Position numbers and translations under genes: made by a program. The notes under the pieces are model-generated. The model was given only the letters and a program-made list of their open reading frames with translations. It ran no database searches and was not told the origin of the DNA. Positions 54,616 to 63,221 of a stretch of DNA of 64,000 bases are shown here, in pieces (position 1 is the first letter of the stretch; each line of letters opens with the position of its first letter). This DNA comes from Amycolatopsis sp. NBRC 101858 (GTDB lineage: Bacteria > Actinomycetota > Actinomycetes > Mycobacteriales > Pseudonocardiaceae), in NCBI RefSeq assembly GCF_030269325.1, contig NZ_BSTD01000009.1, positions 1 to 64,000 on the forward strand, written 5' to 3'.

Positions 54616-56034
54616 TCAGAGTTGGCCGGTGTTCGTTGTGATGGGTGACAACGACGGCTTGCGCGCCCCGACGACGATCCCGGCCACCGCGACCAGGCCG
54701 CAGAGCCAGGCGAACCAGTCGCCGAAGCGCGCGTAGAAGGTCTTTCCGGGTCCGGTCGGGACATCGGCGACGACCACCGTGAACGGGCTGCCGCCGGTGT
54801 GGGCGTCGGCCAGGACGTGGCCAGAGGCGTCCGCGAGCATCGGCGTGCCGTGCGCCGCGCTCCAGGCCACCGAGAAGCCGTTCTCGACGCCGCGGATCAG
54901 GGCGGTGCGGCTGTGCACCCAGCCGTCGACGTTCTCGTCGGACGCCGGGATGAGGACCAGGCCCGTGCCGGCTTCGCCGTAGTCGCCGCTCGGGTCGGCG
55001 AAGTTGACGTCCATGCACACCATGAGCCCGATCCCGGCGAGGCGTGCGAGTTCGGTCCCGTCCGCGATGTTCTTCGAATCCCCGTTGTGCCACTTGCGGT
55101 ATTCGACCGGGGCGCCGGACGGCGGCACGGCGAGCGCGGCGTTGAACCGGCCTTCGGGGGTGGTGTCGAGGACGCCGGTGACGACGTCGAGGCCGCGGAC
55201 CCGGGCGATGTCCGCGAAGGCGTCGACGAGCCGGGGCCGGCTGGTCTGGTCCACCGCGAACGCGGCTTCCTGGAGCACGACCGCCTGGACGCCGTCCGGC
55301 AGCCGGCGGATCTGGTCCACATAGGACTGGATGAGCGCCTGGCCGTCCGGGGTGGCGACGTCGACCGCCCAGCGGCTCTTGTCCGGCGCGACCAGGGCGA
55401 TCCGCGTCGACGGCCCGGAGGCCGCCGGCACGCTCCAGAAGACGAGCGCGCCCAGCGCGGCGGCCACGGCGACCAGCCCGGTCAGGCGGGACCGGGCGCG
55501 GACGCCGGGGGCGAGCGCCGCGGCGACGGCGGCCGGCACGAACAGCACCAGGAACTCCACGCCCCAGCCACCGGTGACCGCAGCGATCCGCAGCACGTCC
55601 GGCCGGTCGGCCTGGGTCGTCATCAAGGTGCCCATGAGCCCGGTCGGGTTGAGGAGGGAGACGCCGTAAAGCGCGACGGTCCACAGCGCCGGTGCGGCGA
55701 GTGCGGCCAGAAAGCCGTGGTTGCGGCGGACCAGCAGCCGGAACAGCCCGGCGGACAACGCGAACAGCAGCGCGCTGCCGCCGAGGATCGCGATCGCCGC
55801 GGGGCGCGGGACGGCCAGCGAGTGCCAGAAGTAGCTCCAGCTGCCGGCGCTGCCCGCGAGGTAGGCGGCGAACGCGCAGCCGAGCGCGGCCGCGGCGGGG
55901 ACGCGGGGAGCGAGCAGCAGGATCGGCAGCGGGGCCAGCCACGCGAGCTCGGGCACCGGATCCAAGCCAGTGCCGAAGAAGAACACCACGGCCGACGCCA
56001 CCGTCGCGACGACCGCCCACCCCAGCTTGTTCAT
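54616..56034 (-). CDS. Apolipoprotein N-acyltransferase-like (Lnt/nitrilase) protein
   Basis: A 472-residue protein with six to seven N-terminal transmembrane helices, a nitrilase-fold domain (~205-440) and one C-terminal helix, the Lnt layout. The catalytic triad is visible as Glu in VVLQEAAF, Lys in EYRKWHNGD and Cys in LMVCMDVNF. It may acylate lipoproteins, or be a divergent paralogue, since actinobacteria often carry an Lnt fused to or paired with a glycosyltransferase that is absent here. AAGGGG precedes the ATG at 56034. Confidence 0.85.
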   Translation of the reverse strand: MNKLGWAVVATVASAVVFFFGTGLDPVPELAWLAPLPILLLAPRVPAAAALGCAFAAYLAGSAGSWSYFWHSLAVPRPAAIAILGGSALLFALSAGLFRLLVRRNHGFLAALAAPALWTVALYGVSLLNPTGLMGTLMTTQADRPDVLRIAAVTGGWGVEFLVLFVPAAVAAALAPGVRARSRLTGLVAVAAALGALVFWSVPAASGPSTRIALVAPDKSRWAVDVATPDGQALIQSYVDQIRRLPDGVQAVVLQEAAFAVDQTSRPRLVDAFADIARVRGLDVVTGVLDTTPEGRFNAALAVPPSGAPVEYRKWHNGDSKNIADGTELARLAGIGLMVCMDVNFADPSGDYGEAGTGLVLIPASDENVDGWVHSRTALIRGVENGFSVAWSAAHGTPMLADASGHVLADAHTGGSPFTVVVADVPTGPGKTFYARFGDWFAWLCGLVAVAGIVVGARKPSLSPITTNTGQL

Positions 56035-56235
56035 CGTTGCCCCTTTCGTCCGGCATCGACGGTCGCAGGCGAACCGGGCGAGGGCACTGGGCCAGACCAC
56101 CGGGTCCGGGGTAGGGCTGTCCTCACCTCGGTTCATCGGAAGTTCAGGGAGCCGTCACACGACAGGGATCGGAGGGCGTCCTGTTGATCAGTAGCGTTGC
56201 TATCGAACCGTCTCCGGCATCGGAAGAGGGCCGCC

Positions 56236-57360
56236 ATGGACTTCTCGCTCATCGTGCTGGTGGTGATCGTCGCGGCATTGGCCTTCGACTTCACCAACGG
56301 CTTCCACGACACGGCCAACGCCATGGCCACGTCCATCGCCACCGGGGCCCTGAAACCGCGGGTCGCGGTCGCCGTGTCCGCCGTGCTGAACCTCGTCGGC
56401 GCGTTCCTCTCGGTGGAGGTCGCGAAGACGATCTCCGGCGGCATCGTCGACGACACCAAGGTGACGCCGGTGATCATCTTCGCCGGCCTGGTCGGGGCGA
56501 TCGTGTGGAACCTGGTGACCTGGCTGATCGGGCTGCCGTCGAGCTCGTCGCACGCCCTGTTCGGCGGGCTGATCGGCGCCACCTGGATCGCCTCGGGCTC
56601 GGACGCCGTGCACTTCGGCAAGGTCGTCGAGAAGGTCCTGATCCCCGCGCTCGCCTCGCCGATCGTCGCCGGGATCGTCGCGACGCTGGGCACCTTCCTC
56701 GTCTACCGGATCACCGCCCGTGCGAAGGACAAGACCGTGGGCCGGACCTTCAAGGCCGGCCAGATCGCGTCGGCGTCGCTGGTTTCGCTCGCGCACGGCA
56801 CGAACGACGCGCAGAAGACGATGGGCGTCATCACGCTGACGCTGATCGCGTCGGGCTCGCTCGCGCCGGGCTCGAACCCGCCGATCTGGGTCATCCTCAC
56901 CGCGGGGGCCGCGATCGCGCTGGGCACCTACCTCGGCGGCTGGCGGATCATCCAGACGATGGGCAAGAAGCTCACGGAAATCCAGACGCCGCAGGGCTTC
57001 GCGGCCGAAACCAGCGCCGCGGCGGTCATCCTGACCTCGGCCCACCTCGGGTTCGCGCTCTCGACGACGCACGTCTGCTCGGGCGGCATCATCGGCTCCG
57101 GCCTGGGCCGCAGGCTCGCCGAGGTCCGCTGGGGCGTCGCCGGGAAGATGGTCGTGGCCTGGGCGCTGACGCTGCCCGCCGCCGCGATCGTCGGCGCGGT
57201 CGCCGCCGAGGTCTCGACGCTCGGCACCTGGGGCACGGTCCTGATCGGCCTCGCCGGGGTCGTCGTCGCGGTGGGCATCTACCTCGCGTCGAAGCGGAAC
57301 CCGGTCAACGCCAACTCCATCAACGAGTCCGAGCCGGCCGCGCAGCCGGCCAACGCCTGA
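56236..57360 (+). CDS. pit: PiT-family inorganic phosphate permease (copy 2)
   Basis: A 374-residue permease with the same signatures as copy 1: FDFTNGFHDTANAMATSIAT, PSSSSHALFGGLIGATW, SLAHGTNDAQKTMGVITLTL and STTHVCSGGIIGSGLGRR. It differs mainly in the termini and the hydrophilic loop after helix 5. GGAAGAGG lies before the ATG. A small two-helix membrane gene follows after eight bases and probably belongs to the same transcript. Confidence 0.93.
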   Translation: MDFSLIVLVVIVAALAFDFTNGFHDTANAMATSIATGALKPRVAVAVSAVLNLVGAFLSVEVAKTISGGIVDDTKVTPVIIFAGLVGAIVWNLVTWLIGLPSSSSHALFGGLIGATWIASGSDAVHFGKVVEKVLIPALASPIVAGIVATLGTFLVYRITARAKDKTVGRTFKAGQIASASLVSLAHGTNDAQKTMGVITLTLIASGSLAPGSNPPIWVILTAGAAIALGTYLGGWRIIQTMGKKLTEIQTPQGFAAETSAAAVILTSAHLGFALSTTHVCSGGIIGSGLGRRLAEVRWGVAGKMVVAWALTLPAAAIVGAVAAEVSTLGTWGTVLIGLAGVVVAVGIYLASKRNPVNANSINESEPAAQPANA

Positions 57361-57368
57361 GGAGCGCC

Positions 57369-57590
57369 GTGCACATCGATTGGGGTTCCCTCGGTCTCGT
57401 CTTCGTCGTCGCGCTCGCTTCGGTGGTCGTGCTGACGAGCCTGTTCTCCTTCGGGGTGGTCGGGCTCTCCCAGCGCGAATCGGCCCGCGAAGCCGGTGCC
57501 TCGGGCACCGGCCCGCTGGCCGGGGCGGTGATCTGCTTCGCCCTGTGCGCGGCGATCGTCGGGTACGGGATCTACTTGATCGTCGCCTGA
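57369..57590 (+). CDS. Small two-helix membrane protein linked to PiT
   Basis: A 73-residue protein with two transmembrane helices (LVFVVALASVVVLTSLFSFGVV and the GAVICFALCAAIVGYGIYLI region) joined by a short charged loop (SQRESAREAG). GGAG is eight bases upstream of the GTG. Its immediate linkage to the phosphate permease suggests an accessory subunit, but no family function is known to me. The end overlaps the convergent gene by 19 bases. Confidence 0.78.
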   Translation: MHIDWGSLGLVFVVALASVVVLTSLFSFGVVGLSQRESAREAGASGTGPLAGAVICFALCAAIVGYGIYLIVA

Positions 57591-58315
57591 GCGCGTTCCC
57601 GGAGCCCGTCCGGGAGCCCGCCGAGCATCGGCTTGAGCGTCTCGCGGCGGGCATCGCCGAGGTGGCCGAGCAGGTCGAGCGCCGGGGTCCACAGGTCTTC
57701 GTCGGCTCCGGCGGCGGTGATCAGCCTGCCGAGGCGGTGCGCCGGGAGCAGGCCGACGACGTGGTCGATGCGGTTCTTGTCGTCGAGGACGAACGCGATC
57801 CGCAGCAGGCCGGGGTCGTCGATCTCCGCCAGGGCCCGCCGCACGGTCGGGTCCGGCAGGTGCCCGACGAACCGGCCGAGGGTGATCCAGTCCTCCTTGC
57901 GCGCCAGTTCGGCCGCCACCGCGAGGACGGTGTCGAGGGGGATGCGCGAGATGATCGCGCTCGCGCGCCGCGGGTCGAGCTCGGCCGCGACCTCGGCGAG
58001 GAACCGCGGGTGCAGCCGCTTGGCGACGTCGACGCCGCGCGCGACGTCGACCACCCCGGCGATCCGGGCGCACAGCAGCGGGCCGAACACCTTCTCGGCG
58101 ATCTTGGCGAGCACCCCGCCGGGCAGCAGCCGCGCGGCCAGGGCCATCCGCTGCAGCACGGCGCTGTTCGCGTCGAACAGCGTGTCGGTGACCTGCGTGC
58201 GGAACGCCTGCAGGTCGTCGGCGTCGACGCGGGCGAGGTACTCGAGCCGCGCGGGCTCGACCCCGAGGACGCGGGCGAGCTTGAGGATCTCGGCCTCGGC
58301 TTCGTAGTTCGTCAC
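57572..58315 (-). CDS. Helical-repeat protein of unknown function
   Basis: A 247-residue, almost wholly alpha-helical soluble protein with repeated segments of type LARKEDWITLGRFVGHLPDP and FVLDDKNRIDHVVGLLPAHRLGRLITAA, reminiscent of the MgtE N-terminal or HEAT-like superhelix. No catalytic motif is seen. The GTG overlaps the stop of the small gene upstream, so the two are coupled. Confidence 0.75.
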   Translation of the reverse strand: MTNYEAEAEILKLARVLGVEPARLEYLARVDADDLQAFRTQVTDTLFDANSAVLQRMALAARLLPGGVLAKIAEKVFGPLLCARIAGVVDVARGVDVAKRLHPRFLAEVAAELDPRRASAIISRIPLDTVLAVAAELARKEDWITLGRFVGHLPDPTVRRALAEIDDPGLLRIAFVLDDKNRIDHVVGLLPAHRLGRLITAAGADEDLWTPALDLLGHLGDARRETLKPMLGGLPDGLRERAQATIK

Positions 58316-58521
58316 AGCCCGACCGCCTTGCGGACCGCTCCGCGCAGCAACGCGGGCACGTACCGGAGGCCCTCTTCGCCCGCTTCGGCCAGGGCTTTCG
58401 CCTGCCGCCGGCGCGCGTCGCGCAGCGCGTCGGCGAGGTCCTGCCGTTCGTGCTCTTCGAGGGCCTCGATGCCTTCGGGGAGGTAGCCGCCCAACTGTTC
58501 GGCGAGTGTGCGCTCGGCCAT
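58312..58521 (-). CDS. Small helical protein coupled to the helical-repeat gene
   Basis: A 69-residue, charged, helix-rich protein (ALEEHERQDLADALRDARRRQAKALAEAGEE), unrecognised. It is first gene of a two-gene operon and divergent from the dienelactone hydrolase gene with only 18 bases between, which contain a 12-bp palindrome. Confidence 0.68.
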   Translation of the reverse strand: MAERTLAEQLGGYLPEGIEALEEHERQDLADALRDARRRQAKALAEAGEEGLRYVPALLRGAVRKAVGL

Positions 58522-58529
58522 GGTGGATC

Positions 58530-58541
58530 ATGATGCATCAT
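58530..58541. promoter_or_regulatory. Palindrome in an 18-base divergent gap
   Basis: ATGATGCATCAT is a perfect 12-bp palindrome lying between the minus-strand gene (start 58521) and the hydrolase gene; its last two bases are the first two of the ATG at 58540. It may be an operator acting on both sides. Initiation at ATG 58549 would place it fully upstream. Confidence 0.5.
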
Positions 58542-59274
58542 GCGGGACATGAGCATCGAGACGTCCACCGTCCGTGTCGGCGACCTTTCCGCGTACCTGG
58601 CCCGCCCGGCCGGCGGCTCCGAGCGCGGGATGCTGCTCCTGCCGATGATCACCGGCATCGGCGAGCAGGTCCGGGCGTGGGCCGACGAGCTGGCCGGCCG
58701 CGGGATCACGGCGTTGACCTGGGACGTCTTCCACGGCGCGAGCACCGACAACACCTCCCGCGAGGACCTCGGCGCGAAGCTGGGCGAGCTGCGCGACGAG
58801 ACCGCGCTGGCCGAGCAGACGGCGTTGCTCGACCACCTGCTCGGCGACCTCGGCTGCACGTCGGCCGGGGTCATGGGCTGGTGCCTCGGCGGCCGCTTCG
58901 CGCTCCTGCTCGCCGCTCGTGACCAGCGGCTTTCCGGCGTCGTCGCGTACCACCCGACGGTCCGTGAGCCGGCGCCGCCGAACCACGACCTCGACACGGT
59001 CGCTTTGTCGACACAGATCACCGCGCCGGTGCTCGTCGCCTACCCGGAGGCCGACACCGTCGTCTCGCACGAGACGTTCGCCCGCCTGCAGACGGCATTG
59101 CAGTCCCGGCCGCGCGGCGCGACGTTCACCCAGCACTTCCCGGGCGCCGAACACGGCTTCAGCGACTCTTCGCGGCACGGCACCGCCGTCAACGCCGACG
59201 CGTACGCGCTGTCCTGGCCGCAGACACTGGCGTTCCTGGACACCTTGACTTTCGGCAGTGGTCCGGCCCGCTGA
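58540..59274 (+). CDS. Dienelactone hydrolase family protein
   Basis: A 244-residue alpha/beta hydrolase with the DLH-type cysteine nucleophile Cys115 in GWCLGGRF, the acid in YPEADTVV and the His in GAEHGFSD. It hydrolyses dienelactones or related esters; the substrate here is unknown. The start may be ATG 58540 or ATG 58549 (MSIETSTV). No aromatic-degradation cluster is next to it. Confidence 0.87.
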   Translation: MRDMSIETSTVRVGDLSAYLARPAGGSERGMLLLPMITGIGEQVRAWADELAGRGITALTWDVFHGASTDNTSREDLGAKLGELRDETALAEQTALLDHLLGDLGCTSAGVMGWCLGGRFALLLAARDQRLSGVVAYHPTVREPAPPNHDLDTVALSTQITAPVLVAYPEADTVVSHETFARLQTALQSRPRGATFTQHFPGAEHGFSDSSRHGTAVNADAYALSWPQTLAFLDTLTFGSGPAR

Positions 59275-59295
59275 CGCCCTTGTAGCTTCGAACTC

Positions 59296-60861
59296 GTGCG
59301 AGAGGTGACGAAGCGCAGGTGGCGCGTGGTGCTGGACGTCGCCCTCGGGCTGTTCCTGGCCTTCATCGTGGTCGCCGACACGCTGGGCCAGCGGACCTGG
59401 GAGCTCGTCGCCGGCCTCGCCGTCGTCGCGGGATCGGTCGCGACGGCCCGGCGGTACCCGGCCGTCTCGCTCGGCATCGCCCTGGTCGGGACGCTCGCCG
59501 TCCCCTTCCCCTACGGCGACCGCGTCCCGGTGTGGACGGTGTTCGTGCTGGTGGCGATGAGCTACCAGGCCGCGCTGCGGATGGCACGGGCCCGTCCCGC
59601 CGTGGTGATCGGCGGGACCGTCGCGCTGCTGGGCGTCCCGGTGTCGCTGCTCGTCGGCCCCGACGGCCTCGGCGACTGGGGCTCGATGATGGCGATCCTC
59701 GTGTTCGCGGGGCTGTCGCCGTGGCTGCTCGGCCGGTACGTGCGGGTGCGCGGCGAGCTGGCCCGCACCGGCTGGCGCCGGGCCGAGGAGATGGAAAGCC
59801 GGCAGCGCCTGGTCGCCGACCAGGCCCGCCTGCGCGAACGCGCGCGGATCGCCAGCGACATGCACGACTCGCTGGGCCACGAGCTGAGCCTGATCGCGGT
59901 TCGCGCGGCGGCGCTGGAGGTCGCGGGCGGGCTCGACGACGGCCAGCGTGACGCCGCCACGCAGCTGCGGACCAGCGCCGCGGCGGCGACCGAACGGCTG
60001 CGCGAGATCATCGGCGTCCTGCGCGAGGACGCCGCGCCGGTCGAGCCGGTGCAGGGCGACCTCGGCGAGCTGATCTCGCGGGCCCGGGCGTCGGGGTTGC
60101 TCATCGATTCCACTGTGGACAGCGAGCTGGCGCCGCCGATGGTCGCGCGCGCCGCCTACCGCGTGGTGCAGGAAGCCCTGACGAACGTGGCCAAGCACGC
60201 GCCCGGTGCCGCGGTGACCGTGCGGGTGACGAGCACCGGTGCGCAGACGTCGGTGACCGTCGTGAACGCGCCGCCGCCCGCCGGCCCGCTGCCCGGGGCG
60301 GCGTCCGGGCACCTCGGGCTGATCGGGCTGCGTGAACGTGTCCGGCTCGTCGGCGGGACGCTGAGCGCGGGGCCGCGCGAGGGCGGGTTCGCCGTGACCG
60401 CGGAGCTGCCGCACGGCGCCTCGCCGGTCGAGGAGACCCCGGAGCGGCGGGAGGCGGCCGACGACGCCGTCGGGCAGTCGACGTCGGCCCGGGCGCTGGA
60501 GCTGGCCCGGCGCGACGTGCGGCGCAGCCTGATCCAGGCGGTCGCCATCCCGGTCGCGTTGTTCGGCGTGCTCCTCGCGGTCAGCGGGATCGCGTTCCTC
60601 TACCAGTGGAACACCTCGGAATTGCCCGCCGGAGTGTACGAACAGCTGCGGATCGGGCAGTCGCGCGCCGAGCTGAGCCTGCCGGAACGCCAGCGGTCCG
60701 CGCGTCCCGTGCGTGGCGAGCCGCCTTCGGTCCCCGGCGCCGTGTGCGAGTACTACGGCACCGGGAGATCGTGGCTCGACAACGACTACGCCGCCTACCG
60801 GCTGTGCTTCTCCGACGGGAAGCTCGTTTCGAAGAACTGGTTCAGCGAGGGGGATTCGTGA
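59296..60861 (+). CDS. Sensor histidine kinase with extra C-terminal membrane-anchored domain
   Basis: A 521-residue protein. About five N-terminal helices, then HisKA_3 (RARIASDMHDSLGHELSLI), then the ATPase (EALTNVAKHAPG, GHLGLIGLRERVRLVGG). Unusually it continues with another helix (IPVALFGVLLAVSGIAFLY) and ~75 outside residues with two cysteines (VCEYYG...YRLCFSDGKLVSK) that resemble the SmpA/BamE fold. TAGCTT lies 7 bases before the GTG, fitting a leaderless mRNA. It overlaps its response regulator by four bases. Confidence 0.88.
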   Translation: MREVTKRRWRVVLDVALGLFLAFIVVADTLGQRTWELVAGLAVVAGSVATARRYPAVSLGIALVGTLAVPFPYGDRVPVWTVFVLVAMSYQAALRMARARPAVVIGGTVALLGVPVSLLVGPDGLGDWGSMMAILVFAGLSPWLLGRYVRVRGELARTGWRRAEEMESRQRLVADQARLRERARIASDMHDSLGHELSLIAVRAAALEVAGGLDDGQRDAATQLRTSAAAATERLREIIGVLREDAAPVEPVQGDLGELISRARASGLLIDSTVDSELAPPMVARAAYRVVQEALTNVAKHAPGAAVTVRVTSTGAQTSVTVVNAPPPAGPLPGAASGHLGLIGLRERVRLVGGTLSAGPREGGFAVTAELPHGASPVEETPERREAADDAVGQSTSARALELARRDVRRSLIQAVAIPVALFGVLLAVSGIAFLYQWNTSELPAGVYEQLRIGQSRAELSLPERQRSARPVRGEPPSVPGAVCEYYGTGRSWLDNDYAAYRLCFSDGKLVSKNWFSEGDS

Positions 60862-61532
60862 TCAGGGTCGTGCTGGCCGACGACGAGGCGCTGATGCGGG
60901 CGGGGGTGGCGGCGATCCTCGGCGCGGACCCGGGGATCGAGGTCGTCGCCGAGGCCGGGGACGGGCGGTCGGCCGTGGCGCAGGCGCTCGCCACGCACCC
61001 GGACGTCGTGCTGCTCGACATCCGGATGCCCGGCCTGGACGGGCTGGGCGCGGCCGCGGAGATCCGGCGGCTGCTGCCCTCGACCGGCGTCATCATGCTG
61101 ACCACGTTCGGCGAGGACGAGTACATCGAGCGCGCGCTCGGCCTCGGCGCGGGCGGGTTCCTGCTGAAGTCGGGTGACCCGCGCGAGCTGCTGGCCGGCA
61201 TTCACGCGGTCGCCGACGGGGCCGCGTTCCTCTCGCCGAAGGTGGCGCAGCGGGTGATCGCGCGCCTGTCGGGCGGCCGGCTCTCCCGGGCCGCGGCGGC
61301 GCGTGCCAAGGTCGCGGCGCTGACCCCGCGCGAGCGGGAAGTGCTGGCACTGGTGGGTTCCGGACTGTCCAATGCGGACATCGCGGCGAAGATGTTCGTC
61401 GTCGAGGGCACGGTGAAGGCGCACGTGAGCACGATCCTGACCCGGCTCGGGGCGAAGAACCGGGTGCAGGCGGCGATCACGGCGTACGAGGCGGGACTGG
61501 CCGGGGGAGACGAGGCGGCCGCCAGCCGTTGA
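60858..61532 (+). CDS. NarL-type response regulator
   Basis: A 224-residue partner of the kinase just upstream. It has phospho-acceptor Asp54 (VVLLDIRMPG), Thr in MLTTFGEDE, Lys in FLLKSGD and the LuxR HTH (TPREREVLALVGSGLSNADIA, GTVKAHVSTILTRLGAKNR). The start GTG overlaps the kinase stop. Its last 56 bases overlap the convergent monooxygenase gene. Confidence 0.93.
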   Translation: MIRVVLADDEALMRAGVAAILGADPGIEVVAEAGDGRSAVAQALATHPDVVLLDIRMPGLDGLGAAAEIRRLLPSTGVIMLTTFGEDEYIERALGLGAGGFLLKSGDPRELLAGIHAVADGAAFLSPKVAQRVIARLSGGRLSRAAAARAKVAALTPREREVLALVGSGLSNADIAAKMFVVEGTVKAHVSTILTRLGAKNRVQAAITAYEAGLAGGDEAAASR

Positions 61533-62628
61533 TCGAGGCGCCGGCGCGGGCCGTCAGTTTCGTGGGGACGAGCCGCAGCAGGCTCATGCGCAGGGCGGTG
61601 AGCACCGGGCTGGTCAGCTGCGGCCCGGCTTTGCCCGCCCGGACCGACGCGCGCGCGACCCGCTGGCTCCGGGGCCGCCGCTGCGCGTCGTAGGCGGCGA
61701 GGGCGGCATCGACGTCGTCCACTGTGGACACGCTGTGGGCGAGCACGACGGCGTCTTCGAGGGCCTGGCAGCCGCCCTGACCGAGGAACGGCGGCATGGC
61801 GTGCGCGGCGTCGCCGAGGAAGGCGACCCGGCCGCGGACGTAGGTTTCCAGGGGTGCGGCCAGGTGGTGGAGGTCGTGGTACAGCAGGGCTTCGGGCGGC
61901 GTCGCGTCGATGAGCGCTGGGATCGGGTCGTGCCAGTCGCCGAAGTGCTCCTTCAGGTACGCCTTGAGGTCGGCCGGGCGGGCGCCGGGTTCGGTGACGG
62001 AGGAGGCGAACCAGTAGACGTCGCCGCCGGTCAGCGGGAGCACGCCGACCTCGGTGCCGGGGGCGAAGGTGGTGCTCAGCCCGGGGATCGCCGCCGGCCG
62101 GGCGATGCCGCGGAAGGCTGAGCTGCCGCTGTAGACCGGCCCGGGGTGGTGGGGGAAGAGGGCGCGCCGGATCGGGCTGTGGATGCCGTCCGCGGCGACG
62201 ACGAGGTCGGCTCGGATCTCGCCGCCGGCGAAGCGGACGACGCCGTTTTCGGTCACTTCGGTGACCTCGGTGCCGGTGCGCAGGAGGTCGGCGGGGAGGG
62301 CGTCGAGCAGGCCGGCGATGAGATCGGCCCGGTGGATGCCGGCGAGCGGGCGCCCGTGGCGGCGCCGGAAGCCGTCGGCGTCCCACCGGGCGACCCACCG
62401 GCCGCGTCGGTCACGGAGGCCGCCTTTGTCTTGGGCGGCGAGGTGTTCGCCGAGGTCGACGCCGAGTTCGTCCAGGCAGCGCAGGGCGTTCGGCCAGAGC
62501 GAGATGCCGGCGCCGACGTCCCCGAACTCTTCGGCTCGTTCGAGCACGGTGACGGTCCAGCCCGCCCGGTGCAGCCCGATCGCGGCCCCCAGGCCACCGA
62601 TTCCCCCGCCGACGACCACTGCGCGCAT
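61477..62628 (-). CDS. FAD-dependent monooxygenase (salicylate/3-HBA-type)
   Basis: A 383-residue class A flavoprotein. It has MRAVVVGGGIGGLGAAIGLHRAG at the N-terminus, a DG motif (LVVAADGIHSPIRRAL) and a GD motif (VAFLGDAAHAMPPFLGQGGCQALED). GAGGAG precedes the ATG. It is divergent from a TetR gene over twin operators and so is probably its target. The Pro/Arg-rich C-terminal tail lies antisense to the response regulator. The substrate is likely an aromatic acid or drug; this is inference. Confidence 0.88.
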   Translation of the reverse strand: MRAVVVGGGIGGLGAAIGLHRAGWTVTVLERAEEFGDVGAGISLWPNALRCLDELGVDLGEHLAAQDKGGLRDRRGRWVARWDADGFRRRHGRPLAGIHRADLIAGLLDALPADLLRTGTEVTEVTENGVVRFAGGEIRADLVVAADGIHSPIRRALFPHHPGPVYSGSSAFRGIARPAAIPGLSTTFAPGTEVGVLPLTGGDVYWFASSVTEPGARPADLKAYLKEHFGDWHDPIPALIDATPPEALLYHDLHHLAAPLETYVRGRVAFLGDAAHAMPPFLGQGGCQALEDAVVLAHSVSTVDDVDAALAAYDAQRRPRSQRVARASVRAGKAGPQLTSPVLTALRMSLLRLVPTKLTARAGASINGWRPPRLPRPVPPRTP

Positions 62629-62636
62629 GGCTCCTC

Positions 62637-62672
62637 CTCTACATCTGTAGAGGACACTACACCTGTAGAGTG
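62637..62672. promoter_or_regulatory. Twin CTACA-n2-TGTAG operators
   Basis: CTCTACATCTGTAGAG (62637-62652) is a perfect 16-bp palindrome, and CACTACACCTGTAGAGTG (62655-62672) repeats its core CTACA-n2-TGTAG 18 bp further on. The second copy contains TAGAGT, a likely -10 of the TetR gene. Both lie between the divergent monooxygenase and TetR genes, and are the expected TetR binding sites. Confidence 0.82.
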
Positions 62673-62679
62673 CGTCTTC

Positions 62680-63219
62680 GTGGACCGGCTTTCGGTGATT
62701 GGTGACGCGGCGATCGAGGTGATCGCGGCGGAGGGCATGCGCGGGCTGACGCACCGGGCGGTCGACCGTGCGGCCGGGTTGCCGCTGGGCTCGACGTCGT
62801 ACTACGCGCGCACACGGGCGGCGCTGCTGTCGTTGACGATGGCGCGGATGGTGGCGCTGGACCAGGTCCCGCCGCGGCCGGGTGGGCTGGCGGAGTCGAT
62901 CGCGGGGTTCGCGTTCGAGGCGATCACATCCGGCCGGACGCGGATGCTGGCCCGGTACGAGTTCGCACTGGAGGCGACGCGGCGCCCGGAGCTGCGCGCG
63001 GTGTACGACGAGGGTGGGTTGCTGATCCGCCGCTTGGCGGTGGAGGCGTTGAGGGAGGCGGGTTCGTCCGACCCGGTTCGGCACGCGACGGTGGTGGTGA
63101 ACTGGCTGGAGGGGACGATCTTCGACTCTTTGGCCGGGACGGGTTCTCTTGCGCCGCCTGGTTTCGAGGCGTTGGTGGAGAGTGCTCGGGAGCTTTTGGC
63201 CGGGATCGGGGTGGGGTGA
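62680..63219 (+). CDS. TetR family transcriptional regulator
   Basis: A 179-residue regulator. The HTH is GLTHRAVDRAAGLPLGSTSYYARTRAALL (~22-50), typical of TetR, followed by a helical ligand domain with a WLEGTIFDSL segment. TAGAGT (62666-62671) lies 8 bases before the GTG with no Shine-Dalgarno, so the mRNA is probably leaderless and repressor binding would cover the -10. It probably controls itself and the divergent monooxygenase. Confidence 0.9.
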   Translation: MDRLSVIGDAAIEVIAAEGMRGLTHRAVDRAAGLPLGSTSYYARTRAALLSLTMARMVALDQVPPRPGGLAESIAGFAFEAITSGRTRMLARYEFALEATRRPELRAVYDEGGLLIRRLAVEALREAGSSDPVRHATVVVNWLEGTIFDSLAGTGSLAPPGFEALVESARELLAGIGVG

Positions 63220-63221
63220 GT

